The notes: generated by a model from the sequence alone, not told the origin. Numbered from the stretch's first letter, positions 47,660 through 62,424 are shown. The stretch: 64,000 nt of DNA from Trichinella spiralis (GCA_000181795.3 CM012953.1:8905957-8969956), one strand, 5' to 3'. Numbers and translations: made by a program.

Positions 47660-50600
47660 GATTGAAAGAAATTAAATGAAATGTTGTGTAAAAAGAAAAC
47701 ATTCCAGTTGACGACTTAGTTCAAGTTTCAGATTTTTTTAACGTTGAAATCAGTTTTACATTGTTGTCTTTAGATTAAAAAGAATTAACTGAATAATAAA
47801 GAATATTTGCACATTCAAAAATTAGTTTTGATCATGAACAGAACTTCTTTGCTTATCATTATATTTTATACCATGCGTTCTATCTTTATAAACAAGTGAA
47901 GCAGGGACATTGCAATTTTCTTATCGTTACTTTGCAGCCATTCAATATTAATGCTTTTGGGATAAATTACAACTAAAATTGACGCATTGCTTATCTTGCA
48001 GCACATGAAAGTTGCCTGTGCAAAACTTTATAAAAACTCAACCATGATGCACGATTTTAAGTAGATGAAGCACTTTGGACATTAAGACATTTGCTCAAAA
48101 TTATGCATTGAAGCAAAATTTTTCATTTCCTAAAAATGAGTTTTTATTTCTGGATCTTTTTGCAGAAAATATTTCATGACAGATTGCAACGTGAATCATG
48201 ATCGCACAGTATCTTAAAATGTCACTAATGACGCTGATAAATCAGAATGATCTTCAGAAACTCTGAAAGCTACAATATTTTATTTTTTATTAGAACTTGT
48301 TTGGAATAAAACTAAGCAGTAATAAGTAACATTATAACCGTAAGTGGAAAAATAAAGAAGTTTTCGTTCGTTACAAGAATGAAAAACTTTTTTTGCTGTG
48401 GGTGTTTGTTGATATATATAATTTTATAACATGAATAATAATAAAAATAGTAATTTTACATAAAGAAAGCATTTCAGCTTTTGCCAGATTTTCTTCATAA
48501 AAGAGCGACCTTCACAGTTGAAGAACGACGATCCTTCAGTGAAGGCTAATGATCTTTGGCTGATTCAGTTTCACCGTGTGACCCTTCTTCCAATGTGAGG
48601 TTTCCACACATGAATCATTCATGACCTCTAATATATATAATCTCAAAGGGTTTCTTAGCTTGTCATGATAATATATAATTGATGACGATGCGTTACACGC
48701 ATATATATGTATATGTACATGTAAATGTAGATAACAGATATGTATATATGCATTTTTTTATTGTTCATGCTTATTAATTTGTAGTTATCTCATTGTAAAG
48801 TTTGTGCATAAATAAAAATTTTCAATGAATTCGCATATTTGCTGGAATTTTTAAATGAGTGAGATTAATAGAATGGGTTAATAAAGTTTCAATAATAATT
48901 AAAATGTAAGTAGTGTCTACTCATAATGTAGCAAATTTAAACTGAAATACTTAATTGTCTGTTTGGAACATGAACAACAATAAACATTTGTTTTCAGAGA
49001 TTCCCCATTTGACTTGTTTAACAATTTTTTTAAATACCTGATTATTAATTTAAAAATTCAAATTATAATAAATAAAAAAATGCAAAAGCCTGAATATTAA
49101 TTGCAGAATTTCAAATTTGTTGATCAGAAATTAGTTGAGTGTGGTTTTTTCTTACTAAACTAGGCTACGCCACGCTAAGCCCTACATAGCATTGTATGGC
49201 TAATACAGTCTGTCTATTTACATAATTCCGTAGCCAACAACTAAAGCCATAGCAAAACGTATTTTCAGCTTTCTCAAACAAAGTAGAATGAAACAAATTT
49301 TGCAAGAAAAAAATTATTAAGCCGTACATGCTACAGCTGTTGGCCGTTATATCAATACATACATGAATAAAACACGGATTTTCCCATGTAAATCTTTTAT
49401 GCTAATTATACCACAAAAAAGGTTGTTTGTTTAAGAAAGCATTTTTTGAAAAGGGAATGGGAATGTATTATAAAAATAAGATTTGGAAAACGGCTTAACA
49501 ACACGCATTCTTTGATTCTTTTACTGCTTCAGCAGAAAACAAATCACTTTTGCTTGGTTATTTTCTGGAAATTTTTTTAGTTTAACCTGAAGTAAATCAG
49601 CTTTTATATGAAATAAAACTTATACATTTGAAAAATGTGATTCAAAATTTTTTTTGCATAAAATACAAGTCTGTGTTTGTAAAAGTGCTTTCAATGAAAC
49701 TTTTACAAAGAGAAACACCTGCATTTTTCTTGTTAATAGTATGAAATGCACTTTATTTTATGCTTCACGTTTTAACAAATCAAAAAAGCAATGTAAGTTA
49801 TAAGAACTAATTGAAATATCATCAATAAGCTGTTTTAACTTAATCTTTTACAATTATGCATATCTATCTGAGTTTAACATATTTATTCATTCATTTATTC
49901 TCATATCATATTTTAAATTCAAAATTCATATAAATAGTCTTATAAATATTCAGAATTATATGGGAAATTTATTTTACTTAAAATATTTACACTCATGCGT
50001 AAGAATTATGCATTATGTAGCAGCGGTTGCTGAATTGCATTATTGCTTAAATCTTCAGCAAACTTATTTCACTTAAATCAATTTTTCATAAATAACTTTT
50101 TTCTTGCTTTTATAATTGTTTTTGAATTGAGATAAAAGAAATTGAGAAAATCATAAAAGAAAGTAAAAGTATTTTATTGGATGAATAGATAAATAAAGCT
50201 GTATTAAAAAGGTCTTTCAAGATTCTTTTTTATACAACTGAATAAGATTAAACTTTTAAAATTTTTTGTAGTGGAAGTAATTTTGAAATTGCATTTATCT
50301 TCACTTGAGGATGAATATATTGTTTTAGATTGTTCAGTAAAAAGTGTTTTCAGAAATGGCAACTCCCATAAGTTTGTGCAAAATATCAAAAATGTTCATA
50401 TAAACAGAATTTATTTTATTTTAAGTTATTAAAATAATTTTGCAAGTTAAAATTTATTTACCAGAATGAATTCGTTTAAAGCGACCATTTATTATGATAT
50501 CTCAATATCCTTAGCTGTGTGTTTTATCCAGAATATTTTAAATATTCTTTTCAAAAAGCGCCGCTAGTTGATTAGGCTCATTGTTATTAGAATGGAAAAA

Positions 50601-53600
50601 TTGGCGCCAAATGAACCGGACCAACTGAGTTGAGGTCATCAGATCACCGTTGACACTAGGCACTAACTGAGGGATCACCTCACTATTCTGACCTTAAGCC
50701 TCTCTTTACCTCTTTGGGTCAATGATGAAAATCGATTAATCATCCTCTTGGTCAGGGTCTTTGGGATTTTGTATATTTTTTTCCTTTTTTATTTTTAAAC
50801 AGACCACAAATGTGTCAAGAGATGCTTGTTCTACCACACCAATGCACAAGTCCTGGCTTGACACTCTCGACGCTGATATTGGCCAATTGGCTTTGAGATT
50901 GTTTGTTTTTGAAATGAACCCAAACTCTATTCGCTATGGGACCGTGTTACTAAGCCGCCCACATCCTATTGGTCAAACGTGGCCAATTCAGGGTCGAACA
51001 GCTAATCCGCATCACTGTTCAACTCATCAACTTTGATTCCATCCAAGCACAACCATCTTGAAATATTTCTCTCTTTCTCTCTCCGTCGGTTATTCTTTTC
51101 TTTCAGGTGTAAGTAATTTTTCTTTTATTTTATTATAAGATGTTTCTTTTGTTGAGCAAGTGTTCTTTTCATTGCAACATATTATGTTACATTGCATTCA
51201 TTAACTAATTTTTCTTCTTTTACTTGTTACATTCTTTTATAATAATTTAATCACTTTTTTACTTTTTATTTTTGAAGATTTATCTAATAACTTATTAATA
51301 TTAGTGCATTATTTATGTTAAGACAAACTTAAAATATGAATTAAAAAATACCTCTTCATAACAAGATTAGAAAAATGGTTTCTTTTGTGAAAAGCATATT
51401 AAACACTATTCTTTGACAGTATTGATCTGCTTAATATAGTTTTATTAAAAATTAAAGTAATAATATTAGTCTGATATTCAAAGCATAAATAATGATAAAA
51501 CTGAAATTGAGTTGCGTGAATATGATGCATAAACCGTAAGGAAATAATCTTCCCCGTATAATATGAATTAATTATTCATATTATTATTTCAGTTATTCAT
51601 ATTATGTAATTTCTGATTTTTTAAGTTTTTTTAAGTTTATAGTTTTATTGGATTTAACTTAAAAGTAAAGATTTCAGTTGTTAATACGTGTTACTAAATT
51701 TACATTAACATTGTACATAATCAAGAATTAAACACTTTGCCATGATTAAGAGCCAATTTAAAATGACGATATTTTACTTGAGAGAATAGATAAGATTAAA
51801 TAATAATTATTATTTTTTCATAATTTATATATAGTGACTTATAAATTATAATAATTTCAAAAATAGGAAGAGTGTAGAATTTTTCAGATACTGCAAAAGC
51901 ACGAAAAATAACGGCTTTTTTCAAAATGCTTCTTAAGCAACAGTAATATTATTTAAGCAGACAATCATAAATAGTGATTATTCTACTTCTGGAAAACATT
52001 CAGAGAGAACACTTTATAAATGGCCATGACCTAATATTTATGCAAGAGCTTGTTTCTAAATGGGACGTCTAAAGTGAGTAGGTGCTAAGATGTGGAGCTG
52101 AAGTCAATTAAGATCACTTAAGATTAGAAACTCAAAAACTTCAGCTATTACTCTTGTTTTGAAATTCCATCATTTCTGTTTATTATATGCATTGAAAATG
52201 GAATGCACTTTTACTTATCAAACCGTTTCGCAAAATTCAACGAATATTAGAATTCAACATTATTATTATATGCTTTAAACAGCTCATTCATTGCATGTCG
52301 CTGCGTCGAATTTCTGGATTGCTTTCTCAATTGCATGACAATCAATAATTTTTTGATATAGAATTTATAATTTCAATGAAATTTCATTTCAGCATTTTAG
52401 AAAATGGCATATTGTTTGCTAATTTAAAACAGTAGCAGATTGTTTAAAATGCTGATATTTAGTCCATTAATATTAAAAGTTCTTGCATTTAATGTTTGCT
52501 TAAAAAATGTTAGAAAATATGGTATAAAATGGACATATTGATTTGATGTTTTTGTTAAATTTGAAATTGAAATTTGGCTAATAATCTTTTCATTGATACA
52601 AATTAATGTTTCTCATCTTCAATTTATAAAATAGAAGTGTAAGAATGGCTGCTTTTTTAATTTATATAGGCATTTATTATATAGCCATTATTCTGAAAGA
52701 AAGTTTACTATTCTGCATTTTATTTTTAAAATGAATAAAAACTTTTAATATTGTACATATTTCTATTGTCAGTCTACAAATAAAGGATTTTGTTGCATCG
52801 ACAGGACATTGTTATAAAAGCAAGTTATTTAAAATTGCCGGTGTTTTTTGAGATTTTCCAACAGCATAAATGCGATCGTTTTTTAGGTCATACTTCCGGC
52901 AAATGTTTTATAATAAAAACAAAATAAAAACGTTGATGCATTCACAATTTTCCACCTTATCGCGTAGGCCGCTAGTGTGCGCGCGAGAAGTTAGCAAACT
53001 GTTTGACAACAAACCTCCGGAAGCTAATTACAAGGTCGGTTAATTTCTTTTACGAGAATCATGCGCGGAAGCAGGCTCAGGCAGGTGATCGGCAACGGAT
53101 CGAAAATCTATGATTTTTAACAAAGTGCAGACCAATGTCCAGTCCATTGATCGTTAGGCCAATTCCGGTCACCAGTCGACCAGTCAGGTGCTAACTGGGC
53201 AATCGATGCATGCTTTTTAGCCTAACTAGCCGGTCATAGCCACTCGACCAAAAGCTTGCAGACTGGTCATCCCATTACTATAAGGTTGTCGAATTTGAAG
53301 TGCCCACTTGGTTTGCAGACTGAAGGCCTCCGTCTCTGGCTAGTGTACCATTACATTTCTTTGCGATTACACTTTTCTAAAAACATCAATAGCTCATCAA
53401 CACATCATCACTTTGCAGGTCATTTTGCAATGTGGAGCATTATATCCGCCTTATCTGCTAGCCCAATTGATCTTCTTCGATGCTGAAACTGTTCTTCCTA
53501 GGGTGGTATCATTTTCCCTCCAATTCTAAGACAGTGTCGGCTAAATTGATTTCTTTTGCTCAGTTCTCATTCATCTTCTTAAAGCCGGATATTTACAAGC

Positions 53601-54900
53601 AAATTCAAAATGAACAAACAAATTTGCTTTAGTTTAAAATTGCCATTTCACTTTTCGATCAGTGAAACTCGTTGAATCCTGTTTTCATATAAAAATAGCT
53701 CCATAATTAGTATCATTTTATGAGGCTCTCTCAAAGTTTAGCAACCAATGAAATAAAATGTTTGTAAGTATTTTACTCGAATCTGGAACAGACTAGAATA
53801 TTCAGTCAAGTTTCAAAAATTAAAATTTTAAAATTCATACAATTCATTTTCTATAAAATTTAATCTTCCTTTTAAATTTTCATTTAGTGTACATTTACTT
53901 TTGAAAATTATTTCTAGGTAATATTTATTAACTTTAACTGTACTATTTATAAACCACATCTAGTTAAACTGTTAAGCTCTAAGAAGCGCATAACAGCCTA
54001 TTGTTAAAATTCTATGATATAATACAGCGTTATAAAATTATATCATTCATTTGCTTAGTATTTTAATGGCATATTCAGTGGTAAAATCATTTGATAAAAA
54101 TTAAATATTAATGCAGATGATGTGCCATACAACTTATCAACATGAACTTTTGTTTTTATTTTCAATATTTTAGCAGTAATTTATATTTAAATAATAAGGT
54201 TCAGTTCAGCAATCTTTTGAGAAAATTCAATGCGTGTTGAAAGGTTTCACATAAATTAAAAATTAATAAAAGAATCTCTTAACAATTTAGATTTATTACC
54301 TTTTTTGAGAATGGGAATATATAAATACTTGAGCTTATTGAAAATGTATTTTTGAGGTAAAATTTAATTTCGGCTGCATTACTTCTGAGACATTTATTAA
54401 TGCATTATTAGGACCCAGTATAGTGAGCTGTTGCAATCCATTGTTTACTTTTTGTTATGCAATGCAGTGAAATCAATACTTCGAGAAAAAAGTAGAAATA
54501 TAAGTGCAGCAAAAACAATGGACTGGCAAGGTCTTGGGTCAGTGCACTTCAGAATCAGTGAAGGAGAACAGATAGCTACAATTAAAGCGACAGCGCGTGG
54601 ACAAGCTATCAGTTGCTTCTGTACTGCGCAGCTGTGCAGTGCTTGTCCGCCAGAAAATTTCCGTATGCTACCTTTTCCCTGGGGTCGTTATAATTTCCTT
54701 TCTTATAACTACGTAAGATTCAACTTCATCTCGTCAGTTATGCTTTTGGTTTTATTCCAATAGTTAAGGCTGCGCTGATAGTGAATTATTTGGAAAAGCT
54801 GGTTAAAACGTACGTCCTGATTGACGTTTCATCGCCTCTTTTCGGCAAGTAAATATTCCAAGCTATTAAGTTAATATAGGAACTACGCAAAATCATCGAT
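47660..54900. other. Gene-poor AT-rich region
   Basis: There is no recognisable gene over about 7 kb. The only long frame with exon-like composition is 50,803-51,036 (+). It is preceded by an AAACAG acceptor and ends in a stop after ANPHHCSTHQL, but it resembles nothing I know. A locally GC-rich, CGCGC-containing segment at 52,965-53,320 stands out and could be a promoter. Another moderately GC-rich stretch lies at 54,430-54,700. Confidence 0.35.
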
Positions 54901-54930
54901 TCGAAGCAAGTGACCGGAAAGCTGGGCTTT

Positions 54931-55011
54931 CACTGGTGTTCTCTTGTTCCCGGAGGCGGTCGGACCCGCAGCACCAGTGGTTGACATTGACCACTGGCCT
55001 TTTTCGGCCAG
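54931..55011 (+). other. Cluster of three overlapping hairpins upstream of the PEBP-domain gene
   Basis: Three perfect inverted repeats lie in 81 bases: CACTGGTG (54,931-54,938) with CACCAGTG (54,972-54,979); CCAGTGGT (54,974-54,981) with ACCACTGG (54,990-54,997); and CTGGCC (54,994-54,999) with GGCCAG (55,006-55,011). The second pair overlaps both others, so the first and second, and the second and third, exclude each other. The region is GC-rich in AT-rich surroundings and ends 90 bases before the next start codon. It may be a structured 5' leader, a small RNA or a transposon relic. Confidence 0.45.
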
Positions 55012-55100
55012 CCTATTAGCGATGCTCTTTTAGACTCGACTGACTCTAGAGTACTTTTTGTCCTTTGTTATTTACAACTTTCCAATTTTAGACCAAACTG

Positions 55101-58100
55101 ATGGAAATGGCCACGTTGAGCCTAATGCTTGTTCACGCCTTCCTCTGCTATTTGCTGGTTGTCCAAAGTGGAGCAACGAAATTTCGAAGATCTCCTTGTG
55201 CATATGGTGATGATCTTCAAATGAAAAATTTGCAAAATTGTTTAGAATCGGTGAGAAATAAAGCAGCCGATGCATCTATTTATTGGTTTGGTGATCGAAT
55301 GAAAGCTGCATGTTCCGGTTCTATTTTGCACAACTCTCCCGCGAAAGTAAAATAAATGCATTCCAAATATTTTCATTCCACATTTCGTATTTTAAATGTT
55401 TGTATTATATAGATCAATTGTTACAATCCACCCACATTACGTCCATATGAAAGCATCTTTAGTCGACTATTCCGCATAACCACTTTTCATCCAGCTTATT
55501 TGCAAAATTTGAAAATTTTCCCACAGATGACATTTTTTTCTGAACCAGGTAAGCAAACTTAAGCCTATAAAGAGAAGGAGGTGTAAGAGCGATTTTACTT
55601 AACAGATTTGGATGATTAATTTGAAATAGACTTCACTTTGTTAGCAGCTAATTTGCACTGGTTAGTCAATGTCCGCTCATGCGTATTTCCCATGAGATTT
55701 GATCACAAACTTGAAAATTGAGTTTCAGCAATGCTATTTATTATGCATTTGGCGAAAATTTCTGGGCTAAATTTTAAACTGCATATTAAATTTTATCCAA
55801 AATTTGAGTCTGCAAATTAATCAGCAGTGAGCTATTTATGAAAGTTTAAAAGAAACTAACAACAAGAAAGCGTAGTGAAAATAAATAAATTTCTTTCTTT
55901 GCCTTGACTTTAAATTCCTCTGACATTATAAAGTTATAAAAACTTTTTTTTAAGTTTCATTAATAAATATTATTCAAAATAAAAATTTATATCAGTTTAA
56001 AGCAGGAAATTTTAATTTCAAGTGCAACATTATTTTCCAAAATTATAACCATCGTTGTATAATATCGTGACATGTTCGAGGTTTTGTTTGATAAACTCTG
56101 CTTCATGTTCAGCTAATTGTCGCGTTGAAAGCGGCTGTTGACAACAACAAGTCGTCAATAAAGTCATTTCACAACTGCTGGATTGAAACCAATTTTAGAA
56201 AAGCTGCTGCTAACGGAACGTTCTATTCAGTCAATCACTGCCTTCAACATATTAAATTAAAAAATTAATAAAATAATAATGCGAACATATAATTCAACAT
56301 TTTATGTTTCAAAAAGTTCAAATTCTATAAAATAAATTATCACATAAATAACTGAACAAATGTTTAAAATATCAGCATAATTTGCTTCATTTAATGTGCA
56401 ATAAGTGAGAACAATTTTTAGCTTAGCTAAGCTGTTAAAAATTAAAAAGACTAAATGGAAAATATTGATTAGAATTGTTATTCACTAGATTCAGAAAACA
56501 GTGTTGTATTAAAGCGACCAATTCTGATATTCTTCATATTTGACGAGCACAATAACACTTGTGATCAAGTTTCCATTCCAATGCCGGCAACGTTTCGTGG
56601 CGGTATATTTGCTTAGGCTTTACAAACAGCTCGACGAACAATACAGGCACTTCCTGGTTAAACGCAAACGTAAAGTGATGTTGATGAAATGATTTTTTTA
56701 TTCACAAAATGTTTACAAAATTACATTTTCTTATGTTTTAATGCTGATTTGTTAGTCGAATATAAATTGTAAAAGCCACTGAAACATAGAATGTACATTA
56801 GTAAAGGTAATGAGAAGCTCATTGCAAATTACTTCCATTTAGATATCTATCTGATTAATACTTTATGAATTAATTTTAAAAAATGGCAAATAATTATTTC
56901 TTCTTCATTTTAAATGTTTTTATAGAATAAATTCCAAAAGTGAATTTATGATTGGTAAATTTAACTGCTAACATAGAAGGCTAATTATAGCTATTGTTGC
57001 TATTTTTTACTGATAGGATAAAGGATGACACTTCATAGTGATTCATTTATAAAAGAATGATTAGAGCAGTGTCGATTTGGTTGGTATTTTAATTAAGGGG
57101 AGGAAAATCTTCAAGAAAACAGTGTTAGCTTGTTTTTATAAGCTTTATGCAGAATGTCATGATCAGATTGCGCAAAAATATGACCTAGCTTTATAATTTT
57201 TAAATTTTCGCCTTCGCATGCAATCTGTCGGCTGTGTTTAAGATAAAACTGATGTGAAGCTTTGCCGGAATTCTGATCACATATGGTCCCTTGATATATC
57301 CCAAGAGTACACTTCTGCATGACCAAAATGATAACGCTCCACTAGCCAAACGGGATTTCAGATTATTGCATCTGTTGTGCTTCCTGAATTGAAATTCAAT
57401 TTCTTGTCAATCACTAACAGCGGGCTAGCAGGGCCCCTGTTTCGGTACAAAGATGGAAGATAGCTTTCTTTTAGATAACAGATAAAGCCCACGCTGAGTC
57501 TGTGTCGGTCATGTTTTCATGAACACAATAGACAATGTATCTTTATTTAAAGCGGCTTATTCCGCCAAATCAACCACTCACTTGCAAATGTTTTCGAAAC
57601 AAAAAATCCAATCATACACGGTGATGTGAAATTGTCCGTCTTACTTTAAATTGTGACAAGGAATAAATCAGGCGAACAAATAGTACAGCACTTACAATAT
57701 TCATATTCATGAAACTTATCAAATTAAAAATATTTTGATTCTTCACTGCATACGTTATTTGGTAAAATAAACTTTTTTACTGATGCTATTAGCATCTTTC
57801 AATATTTGCACAGTTCAACATTTGCTTACAACAAACTGTTGCATACTAGAAAAAGCTTTAAATGTTGTGACAATTATAATAATTCAATTTAAAATTTAGA
57901 GTAAAATAATTTAGTAGCTGTTTTTAAATTTTCATTGGAAGAATATTAAAGTGCTATGCTGACATTTTGTTTGTTTACCTGCTTTTCTTTATTTTCTTCA
58001 TCAGCATGCACTGCAGTTGGATTCATTTATTTGATGAAATATAAAAACAATTTTAAATAAAAGTTTTTGGTGGTGAATTTTTGCGCTAGATTAATGTTTT

Positions 58101-61100
58101 TGGCAAATCATTCAGCAGTTCTCATTCTTTTTTAGTTTTATTAAAAATATGTTTTGCTAGTTTGAGAAATAATTGATTTTATTGAAAAATTTTTTTAATA
58201 AATAATTTTTTAATAAGTAAAATTATCACTTAAATTATCATTTTACATTGTCATTTCCTTGACATTCGCTCGACTTTTAGCGGACAGTTTTGAAAGTTAT
58301 ATTTTGTTTCAGTGCTAACATTTGAATTGCATACTGTTATAGAATAAGTATTAAAGAAACTATAGTAGTTTACTAAATTAGGTGCAAGGTTAATTGGATT
58401 TTAGAAAGAACAACAAGCAAAAGTAATGTAGCAATAAAAATGTCGACATTTGACAATGTGAGTTCACAATAACATGCCATTTATTTTCTGATTTTCACAC
58501 TACGGTTGCAATTGCAATTTTTTTCATGTAAAATATCTGCTTTTATTAATATTTTTAATATATTGGTGACAAATGAAAGCAATAAATTAATAATAAAAGA
58601 TTTGTCAGTTCAAAAAAGCGAGACCACATTGTCACTTCTTCGTATTTAATGGGCCTGATAAGCATCACAAAAATGAGAAAGCTGAATCATTGTAGCGCAC
58701 TGACATTGTCCTAATTTGATTGCTCTGACCACGGTCATCATGACAAGATCAAACTGACCATTGGCTATTTTTGATGAATCTTTCTTATCGCAGTACACGG
58801 CTACAATCAGCAAACATTCTCAGCACGCTTCAGTAGCACCAGTTTTGACAAAACATTGCCTCTTGAATTTGGTGTTGCAGAAGGTCAGTCGATAAATAAT
58901 AGATTTTGTTAGCTTTTTCATCGACCTGAAAATTGTAAAACTGTATAAAGCTGTGTTAAAATTATCTTGGAAAGTATTGTTCGCTATGCTATTCTATTCA
59001 GGCTAACCAGATAAGAAGCTGTTATAATAGTCCCTGATATGAAAAAAGATATTTTTCTTTTTCAAAATATCTAATATTGAATACTACTAAATTTCTCCTG
59101 TCTTATTTTTATTGCACAGCGATATATAAATGTAAATATTAAGAGTGCTGTTCTTTCATTGCACAAGTCGCTAAGGAAATCAATAAAACGATATATTATA
59201 CATATGCATAATATATTATAGGTACATGCATGCATTTATAAAAACATATAGGGTTTCAGAGGGAACAATGAAAGCAATTCGTGTGTATTGGAAAATTAAG
59301 TTTAATTTTAAAAATGGAAACTCAGTCAAGAAGACTATTCATATTAATTAATCATTTCTTGAGCACTTGACACTGTGAAAGATTAGCAGAAGAGGTCGAT
59401 TTTAATCTCACTGTTCGCATGTGAAATCGGCTTCTTAAATTATAAACAGAAATAAAAAGAAACTAAAAGTTGTCAAATTTAGTTTAATAAGTAAAAAGAA
59501 TATTATCTGATAAAAGCTTTTTTAACAATTTTCAAGAAATTATTAAATATAATTTATTAATCACATATATTCTAGTTTTAGACAATAAACACTATGGATT
59601 TCAGTGCATCAGTGTTTTCTTATTATAATGTTAAATATAAATTAAGGAGAATATGAAGCCTGCGACCATATTTTTGTCTTTTCAAAGTCAGAAACTGTTC
59701 ATGCCCATCCTGGTATGCAACCGGCAAAGCCTTGGCAAGTGCGTCATGTTCCAGTGATAACTTGGTCAAGCATGGCAACACATTCATATCAGACTGTGCT
59801 GATGGTCGATGTTGGTTCAGGACGTCTTCAATATCTTGCTTATAATTATCCGAAAGACACTGTGGTAATTTGTTGATGTAATAATGTTTAATTCAAAATA
59901 CTTCATAACATAATGTTAACAGGTTTTAAAAGAATATGAAGTACCGCTAAATAGTCGAGATTCACCAAATCCCATCGCTTTGTTAGTTTTTGAGCAAAAC
60001 AGTGGCAGGCGCTTGACGTTGAATATTGACTACAGCTTTGACGAGGATTCTCTTTTTGATGTGCAAAGATTTATTATTGACAATGAATTTCATGAAAGTA
60101 AGCTGAAAGTTTCTTTTGCAAAAAGCATGAAATTTATATAAAAATATTTAGATAAAAAGATACATATAAATTATGAAAAGAAATTTAGATTACAATAAAT
60201 TAAGGAAACTTTGATATATGACTTCATATATGCATTATCATCCTACGCTAATTATTTTCTTCTTGTCTGACAGAATTAATTGGCCTCAATTGGATAGACA
60301 TTGAAAATGACGCTTTTTCAATTGAAGCAATTCGTCGAAGCGGAATTTCTGATAATTGTCCATCGCTTTTACGTCAAAGTAATCATAAAATATTTATGCA
60401 TATTTCTGAATTTTAAGCACAAATATTATTTGCAACAGAAATGTTACATCGAACTGACAGTGTACGACCTGAATTCTTGCCTCCATCATTGTTAGCTACT
60501 GTAGATACTTGGTTGACTGTCACCTTTCATTCGCCGTTGATTCACTTTTCTGTATGTTGCAAAGAATTTGTTTTTGAGTAAGTTTATCATTTTATTTGCA
60601 CAGCTTTAGTTATCACAAACTGTAACTGTATTTTATTTTAGCTCAGCGGATATCAAGCTTGATCCGCTTGGTGATTCAGAAATTGATCCAGTTTATTTAA
60701 GACAGTCACCATCAATTTCTGTTTCGAATTATTTTCTCAACACTGCTTTATCTCATCTTCATTACCACAGTCCTTATGATTATTCAAGTAAAACTGCTAT
60801 ACAAACGTGATATGGAATTACATTTTTTTCCCTCTATTCAGATCCAGATGATGCACCACTTTATACATTGCTCATGCTCGATGTTGATGCATCAGATAAA
60901 ATGGGTTCAGTCTCAAGACCTTACGTCATTTGGTTGGTTACTAATTTTGCTATCAGCAGCCATTTGAATAACGCACTTACCGGTTCAATGGAGACAACAG
61001 TTTTCTCTTATTCAAGACCACTCCCAGTTGGAAAGAAACTGCACCGATATTATTTTTTGCTTTTTCAGCAAAACGACGGATCAATAACTCACATTAAGCC

Positions 61101-61503
61101 AGAACTGTATAGTTCTGAATCATGTCCTACTGAATATAATGGACGGTAAGAAGTTTACATTTACTAATTTTTGTAATCATTTTGTGTATTCATTATTGCA
61201 TTTAGATGCTTTTTTGATGTACGTGAATTTATGGCACATCATTCACTTACATTAAAGGGAGTCAGCTGGATGCGCTCTAAGGAAGATGAATACGTGAAAT
61301 ATGAATACTTGAGTCGAGAGCCACATTCTGATTCTGTCTGTGGTGTAGAAAATATGAATTGCATACCACGGGCATCCCAGTATAGCTCGAGTTCAATATT
61401 TGTAATTTCTAGCTCAACAAGTTTATTCTCTTTTTACGCTACATGGCCTACAAGTCTTTGGCTTTTGTACTGGGCATTTAATAGGTGGTTTAGCAAATGC
61501 TGA
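55101..61503 (+). CDS. Secreted or membrane-anchored protein with two degenerate PEBP domains, nine exons
   Basis: Exons 55101-55346, 55413-55548, 59647-59864, 59923-60097, 60274-60378, 60439-60577, 60642-60787, 60842-61145 and 61206-61503 join in frame to 588 aa. An N-terminal signal peptide (residues about 1-25, LMLVHAFLCYLLVV) precedes a Cys-containing region. Domain 1 (about 130-260) has YQTVLMVDVGS, ALLVFEQNSGRR and FDVQRFI. Domain 2 (about 295-540) has LYTLLMLDVDAS, RPYVIWLVTNF, KKLHRYYFLLFQQ and RCFFDVREFMAHH. These match, in order, the PEBP strands around DPDAP, the GxHR block and FNVREF. The DPDxP ligand motif is degenerate in both; only domain 2 keeps HRY. The C-terminal about 40 residues are Ser-rich then hydrophobic and may be a membrane anchor or GPI signal. 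The 4.1-kb intron 2 is abnormally long, so exons 1-2 might belong to another gene. The ATG follows a TTTTAG acceptor by nine bases. Confidence 0.7.
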
Positions 61504-62424
61504 CTCATCACAGTTTTTTTAGAAAACTGTTCACCACAATCATGTGTCATACTTTGTAAAAATGAAATATTGCGTTTTTTATGCTTTTTAGGTTAATAAA
61601 TATTTTATTCAATTTTTTGAAAATAATATTCAAGCTTGTTTCCGTTTCTTGATCAAAATATATAGTTGCCATTACATAATTGCATCATGAAACGTACTGC
61701 TATTATCTCAAACTATGCACCACCATACTACACTCAATAATTTGGAATTAAATAATAATTTGCATTACGACATAAATAAAATTTTATTTTTTATATACTG
61801 CTTAAAAACTGGTTTATTTTCTCTATTGATCAGTTTCTTTTTTGATTTAGTTTACTTTAAGCTAAAATATAAGTTCAAGCGTATATTTATTCATTTAATA
61901 TAATTAACAATGTAATTTAAATGCTAATAACAATACTCTTATTATATAAAATAGTGATTAAATGCAGAAAATTCAAATCTAGTAATCTATTTATGAGCAC
62001 AACACAATAACTTAATTTTCATAAAGTTACTGTATCTTAGCTTCGATGCTCCTTTGACATTTGTTTCATATAGTAAATACTTTACATAACTTAGAAAATT
62101 ATTTTTAAAAAATTTGGTCAAAAAATTTCAAAATAAAATAACATTATAGCGAATACAAATACAAAGATTGTGACATTGAAAAAATAATACTGTAGATCCA
62201 CCATGTAACAGACGGCCAAAGGCTGAGTATCGTTCAGTAGGAAATCTTAGACATTATTCATTCCAGGCACTGCAGAGACAGAGTCGCCACCGCAAAAAGA
62301 CATGGTGTCCAATCGGTAGAAAGGAGTCGTGTAATACTTGATTATCAGGAAGGTTACGGTAGTTGGTTGGCGTGAGAAGAGACAGCCACTTTATGTTGGT
62401 GAAAGGTAGTCGGTTGGTGGTCAG

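Noticed and set aside
59656-59670. 5S rRNA-like GCCTGCGACCATA, of interest because SL RNA genes can be linked to 5S genes
   Set aside because: The match stops after 13 bases and the sequence is coding in exon 3 of the PEBP-domain gene.
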